Assembly (NCBI RefSeq): GCF_000381085.1
Contig: NZ_KB905899.1
Span: forward strand, 1,550,001 to 1,614,000
Length of the DNA: 64,000 nt
Source: Thiomicrorhabdus arctica DSM 13458
Lineage (GTDB): Bacteria; Pseudomonadota; Gammaproteobacteria; Thiomicrospirales; Thiomicrospiraceae
Direction: 5' to 3'
Shown: in pieces, positions 29,942-39,252 of the stretch
Numbering within the stretch: the stretch's first letter is position 1
How the letters are laid out: each line of letters opens with the position of its first letter
Notes under the pieces: model-generated
Told to the model about the DNA's origin: nothing
Database searches by the model: none
Seen by the model: the letters and a program-made list of their open reading frames with translations, nothing else
Position numbers and translations under genes: made by a program

Positions 29942-30736
29942 TTAATTAAACAACTCTGCCAACTTCTCGCCTGGATTTTCGGCGCGCATAAAAGCTTCAC
30001 CCACTAAGAATGCATCCACATGACAGGCCCGCATTCTGGCAACATCACCCTTGGTTAGAATGCCACTTTCAGTGATGACAATACGATCTTCTGGAATCAT
30101 CTCTAACATTTCAATGGTGGTGTCTAATGAGACTTCAAAGCTGTGCAAATCGCGGTTATTAATGCCAATCATTGGCAGTGGCAGATGCAAAGCTCGTTCC
30201 AACTCTTCCTTGTTATGCACTTCGATTAAGACATCCATATCCAAGGTTAACGCAACCTGAGTCAGTTCCGACATTTGCGCGTCGCCAATGGCTGCGGCAA
30301 TTAACAGAATACAATCTGCACCAATCGCACGTGCTTCGTAGACTTGATAATCATCAACAATAAAGTCTTTGCGGATAATCGGCAGATCAACCGCTTCACG
30401 AACTTGCTGTAGATATTCATTTGAACCCTGAAAGAAATCTTTATCTGTTAAAACGGATAAACAAGCCGCACCGTTAGCCGCGTAACTCTTGGCGATTTCA
30501 ACGGGATCAAATGATTCACGTAAAACCCCTTTGCTAGGTGAAGCCTTTTTAATTTCGGCAATCACTGCAGATTGCCCCGCATCTAACTTCGCTTGCATGG
30601 CACCCACAAAACTTTTAGTTTCTGGCGCTAATAGGGCACGTCTTTTCATTTCACGCAGTGGAATTTTGTCACAGCCATCCTGAATTTCTTCAAGCTTACG
30701 TAAGATAATTTTCTTTAAGATGGTTGGCGTAGCCAT
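29942..30736 (-). CDS. trpC: Indole-3-glycerol phosphate synthase
   Basis: TrpC (264 aa), monofunctional; it closes CdRP to indole-3-glycerol phosphate in tryptophan synthesis. TIM-barrel signatures are VIAEIKKASPSKGVLRESFDP (substrate lysine), LPIIRKDFIVDDYQVYEARAIGAD, and IGINNRDLHSFEV. An AGGA site lies seven bases before the start. It follows a DUF454 gene rather than trpD directly. No trpF is fused. Confidence 0.96.
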   Translation of the reverse strand: MATPTILKKIILRKLEEIQDGCDKIPLREMKRRALLAPETKSFVGAMQAKLDAGQSAVIAEIKKASPSKGVLRESFDPVEIAKSYAANGAACLSVLTDKDFFQGSNEYLQQVREAVDLPIIRKDFIVDDYQVYEARAIGADCILLIAAAIGDAQMSELTQVALTLDMDVLIEVHNKEELERALHLPLPMIGINNRDLHSFEVSLDTTIEMLEMIPEDRIVITESGILTKGDVARMRACHVDAFLVGEAFMRAENPGEKLAELFN

Positions 30737-30805
30737 ATTGCATTCCTTGATTAGGTGACTGATTCTGCATAACTCGCATGCATTGTTGTTTTATTAAATT
30801 CTGTA

Positions 30806-31216
30806 TTAAAGGGGATTGTCTGATGGTGTTTTCACATCACTTGCAACGTCTTCCGCCACTCGCCACAAAAAGAAGAGTAATAGTAAAGCGATTCCGAGCA
30901 ACATTAGCTGCAAGCCCAAACTCCCCCAGAGTAAACCTATGGAAAGACTAAAAGTAATCCCAATGACCCAAGTAGCTCTTTTTTTAGTGGCACGCTGCAT
31001 GGTTTGATTATTTTCCCAGCGACGTAAATCTTCTCCTATCCAGCGATTATTTAATAATGCCTGATGAAATCGCGGAGAACTTCTAGCAAAACAGGCCGCT
31101 GATAAAATCATAAATGGAGTGGTCGGTAATATTGGCAAGACAACGCCTATCAGACCTATTAGAAAAAATAGACCTCCTAAAGTGAAGTAGAAATGGCGTT
31201 TCAGGGTTTTTGTCAT
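30806..31216 (-). CDS. DUF454 (YbaN-like) membrane protein inside the trp run
   Basis: A small inner-membrane protein (136 aa) of the DUF454/YbaN family, of unknown function. The family pattern GLIGVVLPILPTTPFMILSAACFARSSPRFH is visible near residues 20-50. Hydrophobic segments lie at about 12-45 and 84-118. It lies between trpD and trpC on the same strand (gaps of 45 and 69 bases) and is probably co-transcribed. No strong ribosome binding site was seen. Confidence 0.85.
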   Translation of the reverse strand: MTKTLKRHFYFTLGGLFFLIGLIGVVLPILPTTPFMILSAACFARSSPRFHQALLNNRWIGEDLRRWENNQTMQRATKKRATWVIGITFSLSIGLLWGSLGLQLMLLGIALLLLFFLWRVAEDVASDVKTPSDNPL

Positions 31217-31232
31217 TGTTAAATCTATTCTG

Positions 31233-31244
31233 ACCAGGCCTGGT
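31233..31244. repeat. Dispersed palindrome, exact copy
   Basis: ACCAGGCCTGGT in the trpD-DUF454 gap, 17-28 bases upstream of the DUF454 start. Confidence 0.85.
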
Positions 31245-31261
31245 TAATATTCAATCAAGCG

Positions 31262-32290
31262 TTAAAGGGCTTTAAAAGACTGTGTTTTGGCGATAAATTC
31301 ATTTAGTTTTTGCTGAGCCAGCCCATCGGCGATGATTTTACATGCCATAACAACACCCGCCGAATAAGATTCTACAAGGCCTGCCACGTAAAGAGATGCG
31401 CCCGCATTCAAACAAACAATATCTTTAGCGGCGCTGATATTATTGGCAAAAACCGCCCGAATAATATTCAAACTATCCAGCGCAGACTCCACCGCTAAAT
31501 CTGATAGGTCGACATGATCCATACCATACTCAGAGGGATCAATAACCCACTCAATGACTTCACCGTTTTTTAATTCTGCGACAAACGTTCTACTGGCGAC
31601 ACTGATTTCATCCAACCCATCTTCAGCATGGACCACCATGACATGCTTTGAACCTAGGCGTTGCAAGACTTTGGCAAACAAAGAGGTCAGCGACTTGTCA
31701 TAAACGCCAACGACTTGAGAAGGTGCACCCGCCGGATTAGTCAAAGGTCCGAGCATATTAAAAAGAGTGCGAACCCCCAACTCTTTACGCGCACCAATCA
31801 CATGACGCATCGCGCTGTGATGTGCCTGGGCAAACATAAAACCAACACCCGTGTCATTAATGCATTCGGCGACCTGCTCGGGACTAAGCGTTAAATCCAC
31901 ACCCGCCGCTTCCAAAACATCAGCACTACCTGACTTACTGGAAATTGAACGATTGCCATGTTTGGCCACCGTACCACCTGCCGCCGCAACAACAAAAGCA
32001 CAAGCGGTAGAGATATTGAAGGTATTAGCACCATCGCCCCCTGTACCGCAAGTGTCGACTAACGTTGATTTATCTTCTAACCGAACAGGGGTGGCTAAGC
32101 TGCGCATAACCTGAACAGCAGCCGTAATCTCTTCTAAGGTTTCACCTTTCATTCTCAAAGCGGTTAGGATCGCACCAATCTGAGCAGGTGTGGCTTTACC
32201 CGACATTAACTTATGCATGACCGATTCCATTTGATCCGCATTTAATGCTTGTCTCTCTATGAGTTGTTCAAGTGCCGCTTTCAGCTCCAT
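31262..32290 (-). CDS. trpD: Anthranilate phosphoribosyltransferase
   Basis: TrpD (342 aa), which joins anthranilate and PRPP. The PRPP-binding glycine loop is CGTGGDGANTFNIST (residues 81-95). KHGNRSISSKSGSADVLEA and the segment GARKELGVRTLFNMLGPLTNPA also belong to this family. It is monofunctional and follows trpG by 45 bases, with an AGGT site upstream. Confidence 0.97.
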   Translation of the reverse strand: MELKAALEQLIERQALNADQMESVMHKLMSGKATPAQIGAILTALRMKGETLEEITAAVQVMRSLATPVRLEDKSTLVDTCGTGGDGANTFNISTACAFVVAAAGGTVAKHGNRSISSKSGSADVLEAAGVDLTLSPEQVAECINDTGVGFMFAQAHHSAMRHVIGARKELGVRTLFNMLGPLTNPAGAPSQVVGVYDKSLTSLFAKVLQRLGSKHVMVVHAEDGLDEISVASRTFVAELKNGEVIEWVIDPSEYGMDHVDLSDLAVESALDSLNIIRAVFANNISAAKDIVCLNAGASLYVAGLVESYSAGVVMACKIIADGLAQQKLNEFIAKTQSFKAL

Positions 32291-32335
32291 GGAATAACCT
32301 GCTCAAGTAGATTTAGAAGTTAGGAACAACTGCTG

Positions 32336-32920
32336 TTAGGCGTTCTGTTCGAGAAAATTCCTTAGCATCTGATGACCTTGATCGGTCAAAATAGACTCAG
32401 GATGAAATTGCACGCCTTCAATCGGTAAGGTTTTATGGCGCACGCCCATAATCTCATCCAACTCACCATTTGCATCCTGCGTCCAAGCAGTAATCTCTAA
32501 ACACTCAGGCAAGGTTGATTGTTCAATGACAAGTGAATGATAACGTGTGGTCGTGACCGGGTTTGGCAAGTTAGCAAACATGCCTGTATCTTGATGGTAA
32601 ACCGGAGAGGTTTTGCCATGCATGACCTCTTTGGCACGAATGACATGACCCCCGAATGCCTGACCAATACTTTGATGCCCTAAGCAAACGCCCATAATCG
32701 GGATCTTACCTGCAAAGTATTGAATAGCGGCAACCGATATACCCGCTTCTGCTGGCGTACATGGTCCTGGAGAAATGACCAGATATTTGGGATTTAACGC
32801 TTCAATGCCTTCTATCGTAATTTGGTCATTACGAAACACTTCGACATGCTGACCTAATTCACCAAAATACTGAACGATGTTGTAGGTAAAAGAGTCATAA
32901 TTATCAATCATTAATAGCAT
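32336..32920 (-). CDS. trpG: Anthranilate synthase glutamine amidotransferase subunit
   Basis: TrpG/PabA-type class I glutamine amidotransferase (194 aa), supplying ammonia to TrpE. The nucleophile is Cys79 in [15 protein letters not shown], and the His-Glu pair is in [10 protein letters not shown]. The ATG at 32920 ([14 protein letters not shown]) has AGGA seven bases upstream. The open frame extends 34 codons further into the trpE-trpG gap without similarity. As in many bacteria it may also serve p-aminobenzoate synthesis; this is inference. Confidence 0.95.
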   Translation of the reverse strand: MLLMIDNYDSFTYNIVQYFGELGQHVEVFRNDQITIEGIEALNPKYLVISPGPCTPAEAGISVAAIQYFAGKIPIMGVCLGHQSIGQAFGGHVIRAKEVMHGKTSPVYHQDTGMFANLPNPVTTTRYHSLVIEQSTLPECLEITAWTQDANGELDEIMGVRHKTLPIEGVQFHPESILTDQGHQMLRNFLEQNA

Positions 32921-32981
32921 ATTTTTTCCTAAGTCTTTCCCAGAGAGCTTTTTTAAGTCAGTTGGGTCTGCTGAATCATAT

Positions 32982-34487
32982 TTACTTATGGTTTGCTTGT
33001 GGATTGATCGTCTGCAGACCATTGGTCACAAACTCTGCGGCTTTGAAAATGGCGCGGCCTTTATTCATGGTCTCATCCCATTCAAGCTGGGGGACCGAAT
33101 CAGCGACAATGCCCGCACCTGCTTGTACAAAGAGGGTATTGTCTTTAATGACTGCGGTGCGAATCGCAATGGCCGTATCCATATTGCCGTGCCAACCTAA
33201 ATAGCCCACCGCGCCAGCGTAAATACCACGCTTAACGGGCTCAAGTTCATCAATAATTTCCATCGCACGAATTTTCGGTGCCCCTGAGACGGTTCCTGCT
33301 GGAAAGGTAGCGCGCAGGACATCCATCGCACTTAAACCAGGTTTGATTTTTGCATTCACATTAGAAACGATATGCATGACATGTGAATAACGTTCAACAA
33401 CCATCTTTTCCGTCAAGTCAACCGAACCAATTTGTGCAATGCGCCCAACATCGTTACGTCCTAAATCAATCAACATCAAATGCTCTGAAAGCTCTTTAGG
33501 GTCATTTAACAACTCTTGCTCTAAAGTCAGATCGCTCTCATGGGTTGCACCACGTCGGCGGGTTCCGGCAATAGGACGCACAGTGACTTGTTGATCCTCT
33601 AAACGCACTAGAATTTCAGGTGAAGAGCCAACAATCTGCACATTCCCCATATCCATAAAGAACATATAGGGTGATGGGTTCAGATAACGCAATGCGCGGT
33701 ATAAGTCTATTGGTTCGTCATCGAACTTGACCGACATTTGCTGTGAAATAACCACCTGCATAGCATCACCCGCCAGGATGTATTCTTGAATTTTTGCAAC
33801 GGCCTGTTTAAAGGCTTCTTCACCAAAACTTGACTGAAAATCCGCCTCGGTAATCTGCTTAGCACTCGGCACATCAATAGGTATCGGCATCGGTTGACTT
33901 AACTTCGCGCTAAGCTCGTCTATCCTTTGTAAGGCTAGGGTTTCACCATCATGTTTAGTTAAGTCGGCGTGTACAATCACATGTACTTGGCCACTCAAGT
34001 TATCAAACACCACTAATTCTTCAGAAACTAACAGTTCAATATCCGGCACACCGATATCGTCTTTTTCTGGAACGGTATTTTTTAGACGCTCTTCGACAAA
34101 ACGGATTGTATCGTAACCGAAGTAACCTACTAGCCCACCGCTAAAAACAGGCATGCCTGAAGGTTCGTAAACCTTAAACTGTTTTTGATACGCTTCAATC
34201 CACGCTAAAGGATCCTCCGCAACTTGATGCTGCACCACTTCGCCGTCAAGAACCTCTTTAATATGATGACCATTAATCAGCAACCGTGTGTGACAAGGCA
34301 AGCCAATAATCGAGTAACGTCCCCATTTCTCACCGCCTTGAACGGATTCGAATAGATAAGAGTATGGACCCTTGGCTAACTTATGGTAGACACTCAACGG
34401 GGTATCATAATCAGACAGTACGGTACGCATAACCGGCACACGGTTATAGCCCTGCTTTGCTAAGTTTGCAAAGTGTGCGTTGCTCAT
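32982..34487 (-). CDS. trpE: Anthranilate synthase component I
   Basis: TrpE (501 aa), converting chorismate to anthranilate with TrpG. The tryptophan feedback motif region [18 protein letters not shown] lies at about residues 42-60. The catalytic C-terminal domain has [35 protein letters not shown] and [23 protein letters not shown]. Its ATG overlaps the stop of a 42-codon frame upstream by four bases (ATGA). It lies first among the trp genes, downstream of gph. Confidence 0.96.
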   Translation of the reverse strand: MSNAHFANLAKQGYNRVPVMRTVLSDYDTPLSVYHKLAKGPYSYLFESVQGGEKWGRYSIIGLPCHTRLLINGHHIKEVLDGEVVQHQVAEDPLAWIEAYQKQFKVYEPSGMPVFSGGLVGYFGYDTIRFVEERLKNTVPEKDDIGVPDIELLVSEELVVFDNLSGQVHVIVHADLTKHDGETLALQRIDELSAKLSQPMPIPIDVPSAKQITEADFQSSFGEEAFKQAVAKIQEYILAGDAMQVVISQQMSVKFDDEPIDLYRALRYLNPSPYMFFMDMGNVQIVGSSPEILVRLEDQQVTVRPIAGTRRRGATHESDLTLEQELLNDPKELSEHLMLIDLGRNDVGRIAQIGSVDLTEKMVVERYSHVMHIVSNVNAKIKPGLSAMDVLRATFPAGTVSGAPKIRAMEIIDELEPVKRGIYAGAVGYLGWHGNMDTAIAIRTAVIKDNTLFVQAGAGIVADSVPQLEWDETMNKGRAIFKAAEFVTNGLQTINPQANHK

Positions 34488-34612
34488 TCTAGATCTACCT
34501 TAGTGTTTGATTGTTTCTCTAGTTTTTTAAACAAAATTGTTCGACGAATACCGGCAATTGAACAGAGTAATGGTCGAAAAATTTCTAGTAACAATGCTTT
34601 TAAAAAAGCCAT
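34484..34612 (-). CDS. Small ORF (42 aa) overlapping the trpE start
   Basis: A 42-codon frame, beginning [19 protein letters not shown], mixed hydrophobic and then basic. AGGAA lies seven bases before its ATG, and its TGA overlaps the trpE ATG (ATGA), which is typical of translational coupling. It contains no Trp codons, so it is not a classical attenuation leader peptide. It is either a real small protein or an upstream frame that couples trpE translation. I know no family for it. Confidence 0.5.
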   Translation of the reverse strand: MAFLKALLLEIFRPLLCSIAGIRRTILFKKLEKQSNTKVDLE

Positions 34613-34671
34613 ATCGAATTCCTAATTGTTAATGCAAACTTCTCAAATTTATATTTTAAGCTTATCAAGTC

Positions 34672-34683
34672 ACCATGCCTGGT
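34672..34683. repeat. Dispersed palindrome, variant copy
   Basis: ACCATGCCTGGT, the same variant as upstream of bioA, in the gph-trpE gap. Confidence 0.7.
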
Positions 34684-34738
34684 AAGTTCAAATAACAAAG
34701 CCCTGCCTATAATAGACAGTGCTCATACATCTTAAACT

Positions 34739-35416
34739 TTATTTAGACTCAATGTAGTTGGGGAACTCAGCAAATGAATCCATAATGACATCTGGATTGT
34801 AATCGCGGATATCTTCACCGTGGTTATAACCGTAAGTCATACAAAAGATATGGAATCCAGCCGCACGGGCCGCTTTAACATCAGAACGAGAATCACCTAC
34901 CATTAATGCATTTTCAGGTTCAACACCCATCAGTTTCGCCGCATGTAACAAAGGCATTGGATGGGGTTTCTTTTCGGCACAAGTGTCACCAGAGACGATG
35001 AACTCAAAATAATCGTGTAGCCCTTTATCTTTCAATAATGGAATGGTAAACGCTTCGGCTTTATTGGTCACACAAGCAATGCGGTAACCTTGCTTAAGCA
35101 TCCATTCAATCCCTTCAACAACCCCATCATAGACACAAGAGCGTACTGCATTATTATGCGTATAAAGCTCTAAAAAGATAGGGTAAGCCTTATCCATTAA
35201 AGCTTGATCTGGCATGCCTTCTACTGCATTGATCAAAGCGCGTTCTGTTAAACGCTGAACACCATTCCCGACCCAATCACGTACGGCCGCTTCTCCACGT
35301 ACAGGCATATCAAGTTGCTTCATCATTTCATCAACACAGTATGCTAAATCCGGCACACTGTCGATCAAAGTACCATCTAAATCAAATAGGACAAATCCAG
35401 GTTTTAACTTTTCCAT
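34739..35416 (-). CDS. gph: Phosphoglycolate phosphatase (HAD family)
   Basis: A HAD-superfamily phosphatase (225 aa), most like Gph, which removes 2-phosphoglycolate formed by RubisCO oxygenation. Motif I is FDLDGTLIDSVPDL (Asp12, Asp14), with VTNKAEAFT (motif II), KKPHPMPLLHAA (motif III) and VGDSRSDVKAARAAG (motif IV). It lies between rpe and trpE, as in many gammaproteobacteria. In an autotroph with two RubisCOs its role is directly relevant. Confidence 0.9.
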   Translation of the reverse strand: MEKLKPGFVLFDLDGTLIDSVPDLAYCVDEMMKQLDMPVRGEAAVRDWVGNGVQRLTERALINAVEGMPDQALMDKAYPIFLELYTHNNAVRSCVYDGVVEGIEWMLKQGYRIACVTNKAEAFTIPLLKDKGLHDYFEFIVSGDTCAEKKPHPMPLLHAAKLMGVEPENALMVGDSRSDVKAARAAGFHIFCMTYGYNHGEDIRDYNPDVIMDSFAEFPNYIESK

Positions 35417-35501
35417 TCTTATATTCTCTTTTTAAAAGTAGCTAATGTTTATTATTTTATGCGGTGAGTACACACTTAAATCTACGACACCATAAATAAC
35501 A

Positions 35502-35530
35502 AACGCCAGCGTCACTAAGAGGCCGGCGTT
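35502..35530 (-). terminator. Terminator-like hairpin after rpe
   Basis: On the minus strand AACGCCGGC and GCTGGCGTT form a nine-base stem (one G-U) with an 11-base loop, followed by TGTTATTT. It lies about 30 bases after the rpe stop and upstream of gph, so gph may have its own promoter. Confidence 0.6.
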
Positions 35531-35558
35531 TTATGATGATGATACCGTCTTTGAGAGT

Positions 35559-36266
35559 TTAAGCTTTTGCCAACTCATCACGCATTTGCTGAATAATCGT
35601 ATTATAACGATTTGCATCAGACGCATTTGCTTTGCCGAAAATACCAGAACCGGATACAAAGGTATCACAACCTGCCGCCGCTACAGCAGCGATATTTTCA
35701 ACCTTAACGCCACCATCAATTTCTAAACGAATATCACGACCAGACGCATCAATTAACTTACGCGCCATTTTTAGTTTTTCTAACGCTTGAGGAATAAATG
35801 ATTGCCCGCCAAAACCAGGATTAACAGACATAATTAAGATCATGTCAATCTTGTCCATTACATGCTCAAGATAGTCTAAAGACGTTGCTGGATTAAAGAC
35901 TAGTCCGGCTTTAAGACCTGCGTTTTTGATCAGACCTAAATCCCCGTCGATGTGCTCAGACGCTTCAGGATGAAACGTTATAATGTCTGCACCTGCAGAA
36001 GCAAAATCACCAATGATACGGCTAACAGGCTTAACCATTAAATGAACATCGACCGGTGCATTAATACCTTCTTTAACCATGAAGTTCTTAAGGGACTCAC
36101 ATACCAATGGTCCGATGGTTAGGTTAGGCACATAGTGATTGTCCATAACATCAAAGTGCACGACATCAGCGCCCGCAGCAATAACATCTTTAACATCGGT
36201 TCCTAACTGCGCGAAATCTGCAGATAAGATTGAAGGAGCGATCCAATTTTGTTGCTTAGCCATCAT
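35559..36266 (-). CDS. rpe: Ribulose-phosphate 3-epimerase
   Basis: Rpe (235 aa), interconverting ribulose-5-phosphate and xylulose-5-phosphate in the Calvin cycle and pentose phosphate pathway. Segments [51 protein letters not shown] and [12 protein letters not shown] carry the metal and phosphate ligands. The start is one of two adjacent ATGs; AAGGTG upstream fits either. It is separated from the cbb cluster but supplies the same cycle. Confidence 0.96.
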   Translation of the reverse strand: MMAKQQNWIAPSILSADFAQLGTDVKDVIAAGADVVHFDVMDNHYVPNLTIGPLVCESLKNFMVKEGINAPVDVHLMVKPVSRIIGDFASAGADIITFHPEASEHIDGDLGLIKNAGLKAGLVFNPATSLDYLEHVMDKIDMILIMSVNPGFGGQSFIPQALEKLKMARKLIDASGRDIRLEIDGGVKVENIAAVAAAGCDTFVSGSGIFGKANASDANRYNTIIQQMRDELAKA

Positions 36267-36437
36267 TAAACACCTTATATCTATAAACGATTAAAAAAAT
36301 AATTCGTGCATTTTACCAGTATCTATTAGAATGGGCAAAAAAATGGCTATTTAACGACTCTAGCTATAGTGATAAAAAATCCCTCGATATATACTGGGAA
36401 TAATCTATAGATTTAGCACATGCAAAAGGGCTGCAGA

Positions 36438-36926
36438 ATGAAAGTTAAAGAACAATTTGATAAAAACGAAGTTATCCGTCCAGATAAACCAATGAGATTC
36501 ACTGGTCTTGCTGAACGCACGTTAAAAAAAGGCATTCACTTCCTAGAGTTTATTGGTTTGTTCATTATTACTATAGCGACTATGTTCGCAGGCTATGACG
36601 CCGTTATTACAATGTATGAAAGCCGCGTCGTTCACCTAGGTGATTTGCTATTGTTGTTTTTATACCTTGAAGTCTTAGCCATGGTCGCCATCTACATCGA
36701 CTCGGGTAAATTACCGGTGCGTTTACCGATGTACATTGCTATTGTCGCCTTGGCACGTTACCTAATTCTTGAGATGAAGGACTTAACGGAATGGCAGATG
36801 ATTGCCGTAGCCGTTACAATTACCCTTATTACGCTATCTACCTTGGTTTTACGTTACGGAACGATGAAATACCCGTATCCTGAGAATCAAAACAGACGTA
36901 AACCTGAACACAACAACCAGAAATAG
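36438..36926 (+). CDS. PsiE-like phosphate-starvation-inducible membrane protein
   Basis: A membrane protein of the PsiE family (162 aa from this start), induced by phosphate starvation in E. coli and of unknown biochemical role. About four hydrophobic segments are seen, near residues 35-55, 65-90, 95-115 and 120-140. The stretch LLLLFLYLEVLAMVAIYIDSG and PVRLPMYIAIVALARYLIL is typical. The ATG at 36438 is preferred (AAAGGG upstream); an in-frame ATG at 36420 lacks a site. It lies 11 bases before purC. Confidence 0.8.
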   Translation: MKVKEQFDKNEVIRPDKPMRFTGLAERTLKKGIHFLEFIGLFIITIATMFAGYDAVITMYESRVVHLGDLLLLFLYLEVLAMVAIYIDSGKLPVRLPMYIAIVALARYLILEMKDLTEWQMIAVAVTITLITLSTLVLRYGTMKYPYPENQNRRKPEHNNQK

Positions 36927-36937
36927 TAGGACGCCGC

Positions 36938-37828
36938 ATGCAACCTCTTTATGAATCAAACCTGACGAGCCTACCTTTGATTGCTAAGGGCAAGGTACGA
37001 GATATCTATGACATTGATGAGCATCATTTATTGATCGTAACCACAGATCGTATCTCTGCCTTCGATGCGATATTGCCAACCCCGATTCCCGGTAAAGGCC
37101 GAATTTTGACCGCAATGCCACAGTTTTGGATGAATAAGATGCAAGACATCGTGCCAAACCATTTGGCACCCGAGATGGCTTTAGTGGACTATTTAACGCC
37201 TGATGAGCTACAACAACTCGATGGACGAGGCATGATTGTTCGTAAACTTAAACCTTTGCCCGTTGAAGCGATTGTTCGTGGCTATCTCGTAGGATCGGGT
37301 TGGAAAGAGTATAAGAAAAACCAAAGTGTTTGTGGCATTCCCCTTAAAAAAGGCATGTTACTCGCTGAAAAACTACCTGAGCCCTTGTTCACACCTTCAA
37401 CCAAAGCGGCTCAAGGTGACCATGATGAAAACATCAGCTTCGAGCAACTGGTTGAGATTATGGGGCTCGAAAAATCCCAAAAAGTTCGAGACCTGAGTTT
37501 AAAACTTTATACGACGGCCGCTGAATTTGCATTAGAGCGTGGCATCATCATTGCCGACACTAAATTTGAGTTTGGTGAAGATGAAGAGGGTGTCATTTAT
37601 TTAATTGATGAAGCTTTAACACCGGACAGCTCGCGATTTTGGCCGGCATCAAGTTATAAAGTCGGTAAAAACCCACCCAGTTTTGATAAGCAATATATTC
37701 GGGATTATCTTGAAAGCCTTGATTGGGACAAAAACCCAAGTACCGGCCCTGAACTTCCAGATGATGTCGTAGCACAAACTTTCGACAAATATCAAGAAGC
37801 TCAAGCACGCTTAACAGAAAATCTGTAA
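36938..37828 (+). CDS. purC: Phosphoribosylaminoimidazole-succinocarboxamide synthase
   Basis: SAICAR synthase (296 aa), the step of purine synthesis joining CAIR and aspartate. It is of the longer, yeast-like bacterial form. Motifs are LPLIAKGKVRDIYD, IVTTDRISAFDAILPTPIPGKG, PVEAIVRGYLVGSGWKEYK, IIADTKFEFG and IDEALTPDSSRFWP. AGGA lies eight bases upstream. The stop overlaps the upstream bioD ATG by one base (TAATG). Confidence 0.96.
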   Translation: MQPLYESNLTSLPLIAKGKVRDIYDIDEHHLLIVTTDRISAFDAILPTPIPGKGRILTAMPQFWMNKMQDIVPNHLAPEMALVDYLTPDELQQLDGRGMIVRKLKPLPVEAIVRGYLVGSGWKEYKKNQSVCGIPLKKGMLLAEKLPEPLFTPSTKAAQGDHDENISFEQLVEIMGLEKSQKVRDLSLKLYTTAAEFALERGIIIADTKFEFGEDEEGVIYLIDEALTPDSSRFWPASSYKVGKNPPSFDKQYIRDYLESLDWDKNPSTGPELPDDVVAQTFDKYQEAQARLTENL

Positions 37829-38520
37829 TGCCTTCAGCAAATCACGCTTTAATCAAACCCACCAGGCCTGGTGGGTTTTTTATGACGGGTACCGACACCG
37901 ATGTTGGTAAAACCTATGTAAGCGGTTGCATCGCCTTAAGCCTTAGACAACAAGGTTTAACCATCGCACCTAGGAAACCGATAGCCTCAGGATGTTTGGC
38001 CCAAACAGATGGTTCATTATTATCTGAAGATGCTCTATTTTTACAACGAACAACCAACACATCAGACTCTTTGCAAATCATCTGCCCTTATCGATTTGAA
38101 CCTGCAATATCTCCGCACACAGCCATTAAACAAGCAAACCTAGACATCAGGCTAGACGACTTAATTAAAGCCTGTGATGTACCTGAAAATGAATTTGCTT
38201 TGATTGAGGGAGCCGGTGGGTTTTACTCACCTTTGGCACTAGACGGGCTAAATAAAGATTTAGCCGTTGCCTTGCGCTTTCCTGTCATTTTAGTGGTCGC
38301 CAATCGGCTGGGTTGCCTTAACCAGGCCTTATTGAGTATTGCGGCCATTGAACAAGCTGGATTAAGCCTACACAGCATCATTGTCAACCAACCCAACTCA
38401 AGTGTCGACCCAGTTGAAAACCATGCTCTAGGCTTGACAGACTTTACCGATGTGACTATTTTTGAGGTCGATTTTGCCAAAAATGGTCAAGCGATTGTTA
38501 TCGAGAACTGGACGCGTTAA
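37828..38520 (+). CDS. bioD: Dethiobiotin synthetase
   Basis: BioD (230 aa from this start), closing the ureido ring of dethiobiotin with ATP and CO2. The P-loop is FFMTGTDTDVGKTYVS; further segments are APRKPIASGC and LIEGAGGFYSPL. The start at 37828 overlaps the purC stop (TAATG). An internal ATG at 37882 has GGTGGG upstream, but starting there would remove the first beta-strand. A 24-base palindrome ending in a T run lies inside codons 10-17, so expression may be attenuated or the true start may be the internal ATG. Confidence 0.9.
   Translation: MPSANHALIKPTRPGGFFMTGTDTDVGKTYVSGCIALSLRQQGLTIAPRKPIASGCLAQTDGSLLSEDALFLQRTTNTSDSLQIICPYRFEPAISPHTAIKQANLDIRLDDLIKACDVPENEFALIEGAGGFYSPLALDGLNKDLAVALRFPVILVVANRLGCLNQALLSIAAIEQAGLSLHSIIVNQPNSSVDPVENHALGLTDFTDVTIFEVDFAKNGQAIVIENWTR
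37855..37878 (+). repeat. Dispersed palindrome as a 24-base perfect palindrome within bioD
   Basis: Exact core ACCAGGCCTGGT at 37861-37872, extended by AAACCC/GGGTTT into a perfect 24-base palindrome followed by further T residues. As RNA it would form a ten-base stem and U-run, the form of an intrinsic terminator, in the first codons of bioD. Confidence 0.85.
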
Positions 38521-38532
38521 AAACTATTTTTG

Positions 38533-38544
38533 ACCGGACATGGT
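38533..38544. repeat. Dispersed palindrome, degenerate copy
   Basis: ACCGGACATGGT within TGACC-GGACAT-GGTCA between the convergent bioD and the 38569 gene. Three changes from the core; kept because of its position and flanks. Confidence 0.45.
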
Positions 38545-38568
38545 CATTTATAAAGACCATTAAACAGC

Positions 38569-39123
38569 TTACTCAGTCATCACGAGCTTAAGCAGATGAA
38601 CTTCTTTACCCGTCTCTTTATGCCTATAAACATCATGTTTTGCATCTGACCTAACCCACACATAATGTTCGCCCATGTACTGAATGCGCTCATCATAAAA
38701 ACGTTTTAAGAGGGAAAGCTCCAATGCCCAACCCTTGGGAAAAGCCACCTCTTTCACACTTTTAGAATCATTGAAAGTCGCCAGACAAATCAAAGTATTA
38801 TCCTTGAGTTTGCTAAACTGAATACTCAACCAAGAGCAAGCCACATCAAGCTCTCCAAACTGGGTCACCATCACCATATCTGTGGCCCTCCCCTCAGACC
38901 CATCAGCTGATTTGTATACCAAACCTCCCCCTTCTAAAATAGCGACAAATTCCTTAGCTTGTTTTAAATCGATAAATCCAATACGCAATAAATCATTATC
39001 AGAGCACACTGCCATCGGGTGTAACACAGTGTCAACAGAGCTTAAAAGTGATAATGCATCTGCTTTTTTTGAGGCTTCTGCTTTATTAATAACTATGGAA
39101 TACCCTTCGATTAAGACCGCCAT
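38569..39123 (-). CDS. Hypothetical protein
   Basis: Not recognised (184 aa). Soluble, no signal peptide or membrane segment, mixed alpha/beta composition. The N-terminus MAVLIEGYSIVINKAEAS is followed by a Ser/Leu-rich helix and a Gly-rich LEGGGLVYKSADGSEGRATDMV stretch of about 20 residues near 63-84. The C-terminal half is aromatic-rich (FYDERIQYMGEHYVWVR). It has AGGAG seven bases upstream. It lies at the left edge of the CO2-fixation island, so a role there is possible but unsupported. Confidence 0.7.
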   Translation of the reverse strand: MAVLIEGYSIVINKAEASKKADALSLLSSVDTVLHPMAVCSDNDLLRIGFIDLKQAKEFVAILEGGGLVYKSADGSEGRATDMVMVTQFGELDVACSWLSIQFSKLKDNTLICLATFNDSKSVKEVAFPKGWALELSLLKRFYDERIQYMGEHYVWVRSDAKHDVYRHKETGKEVHLLKLVMTE

Positions 39124-39252
39124 TTTCTACTCCTATTTATAATAATTTTTAATATTTTATCACTCATTTATGACGTTTGAAAATATTGAAATGCTATCAT
39201 TCTCTTTTGGACGTAAAAAATCCATACCGTTAGATTAAATAAGGATTCAAAT

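Noticed and set aside
38331-38340. ACCAGGCCTT within bioD
   Set aside because: Only the left half and centre of the dispersed palindrome match; it is within normal coding sequence and is likely chance.
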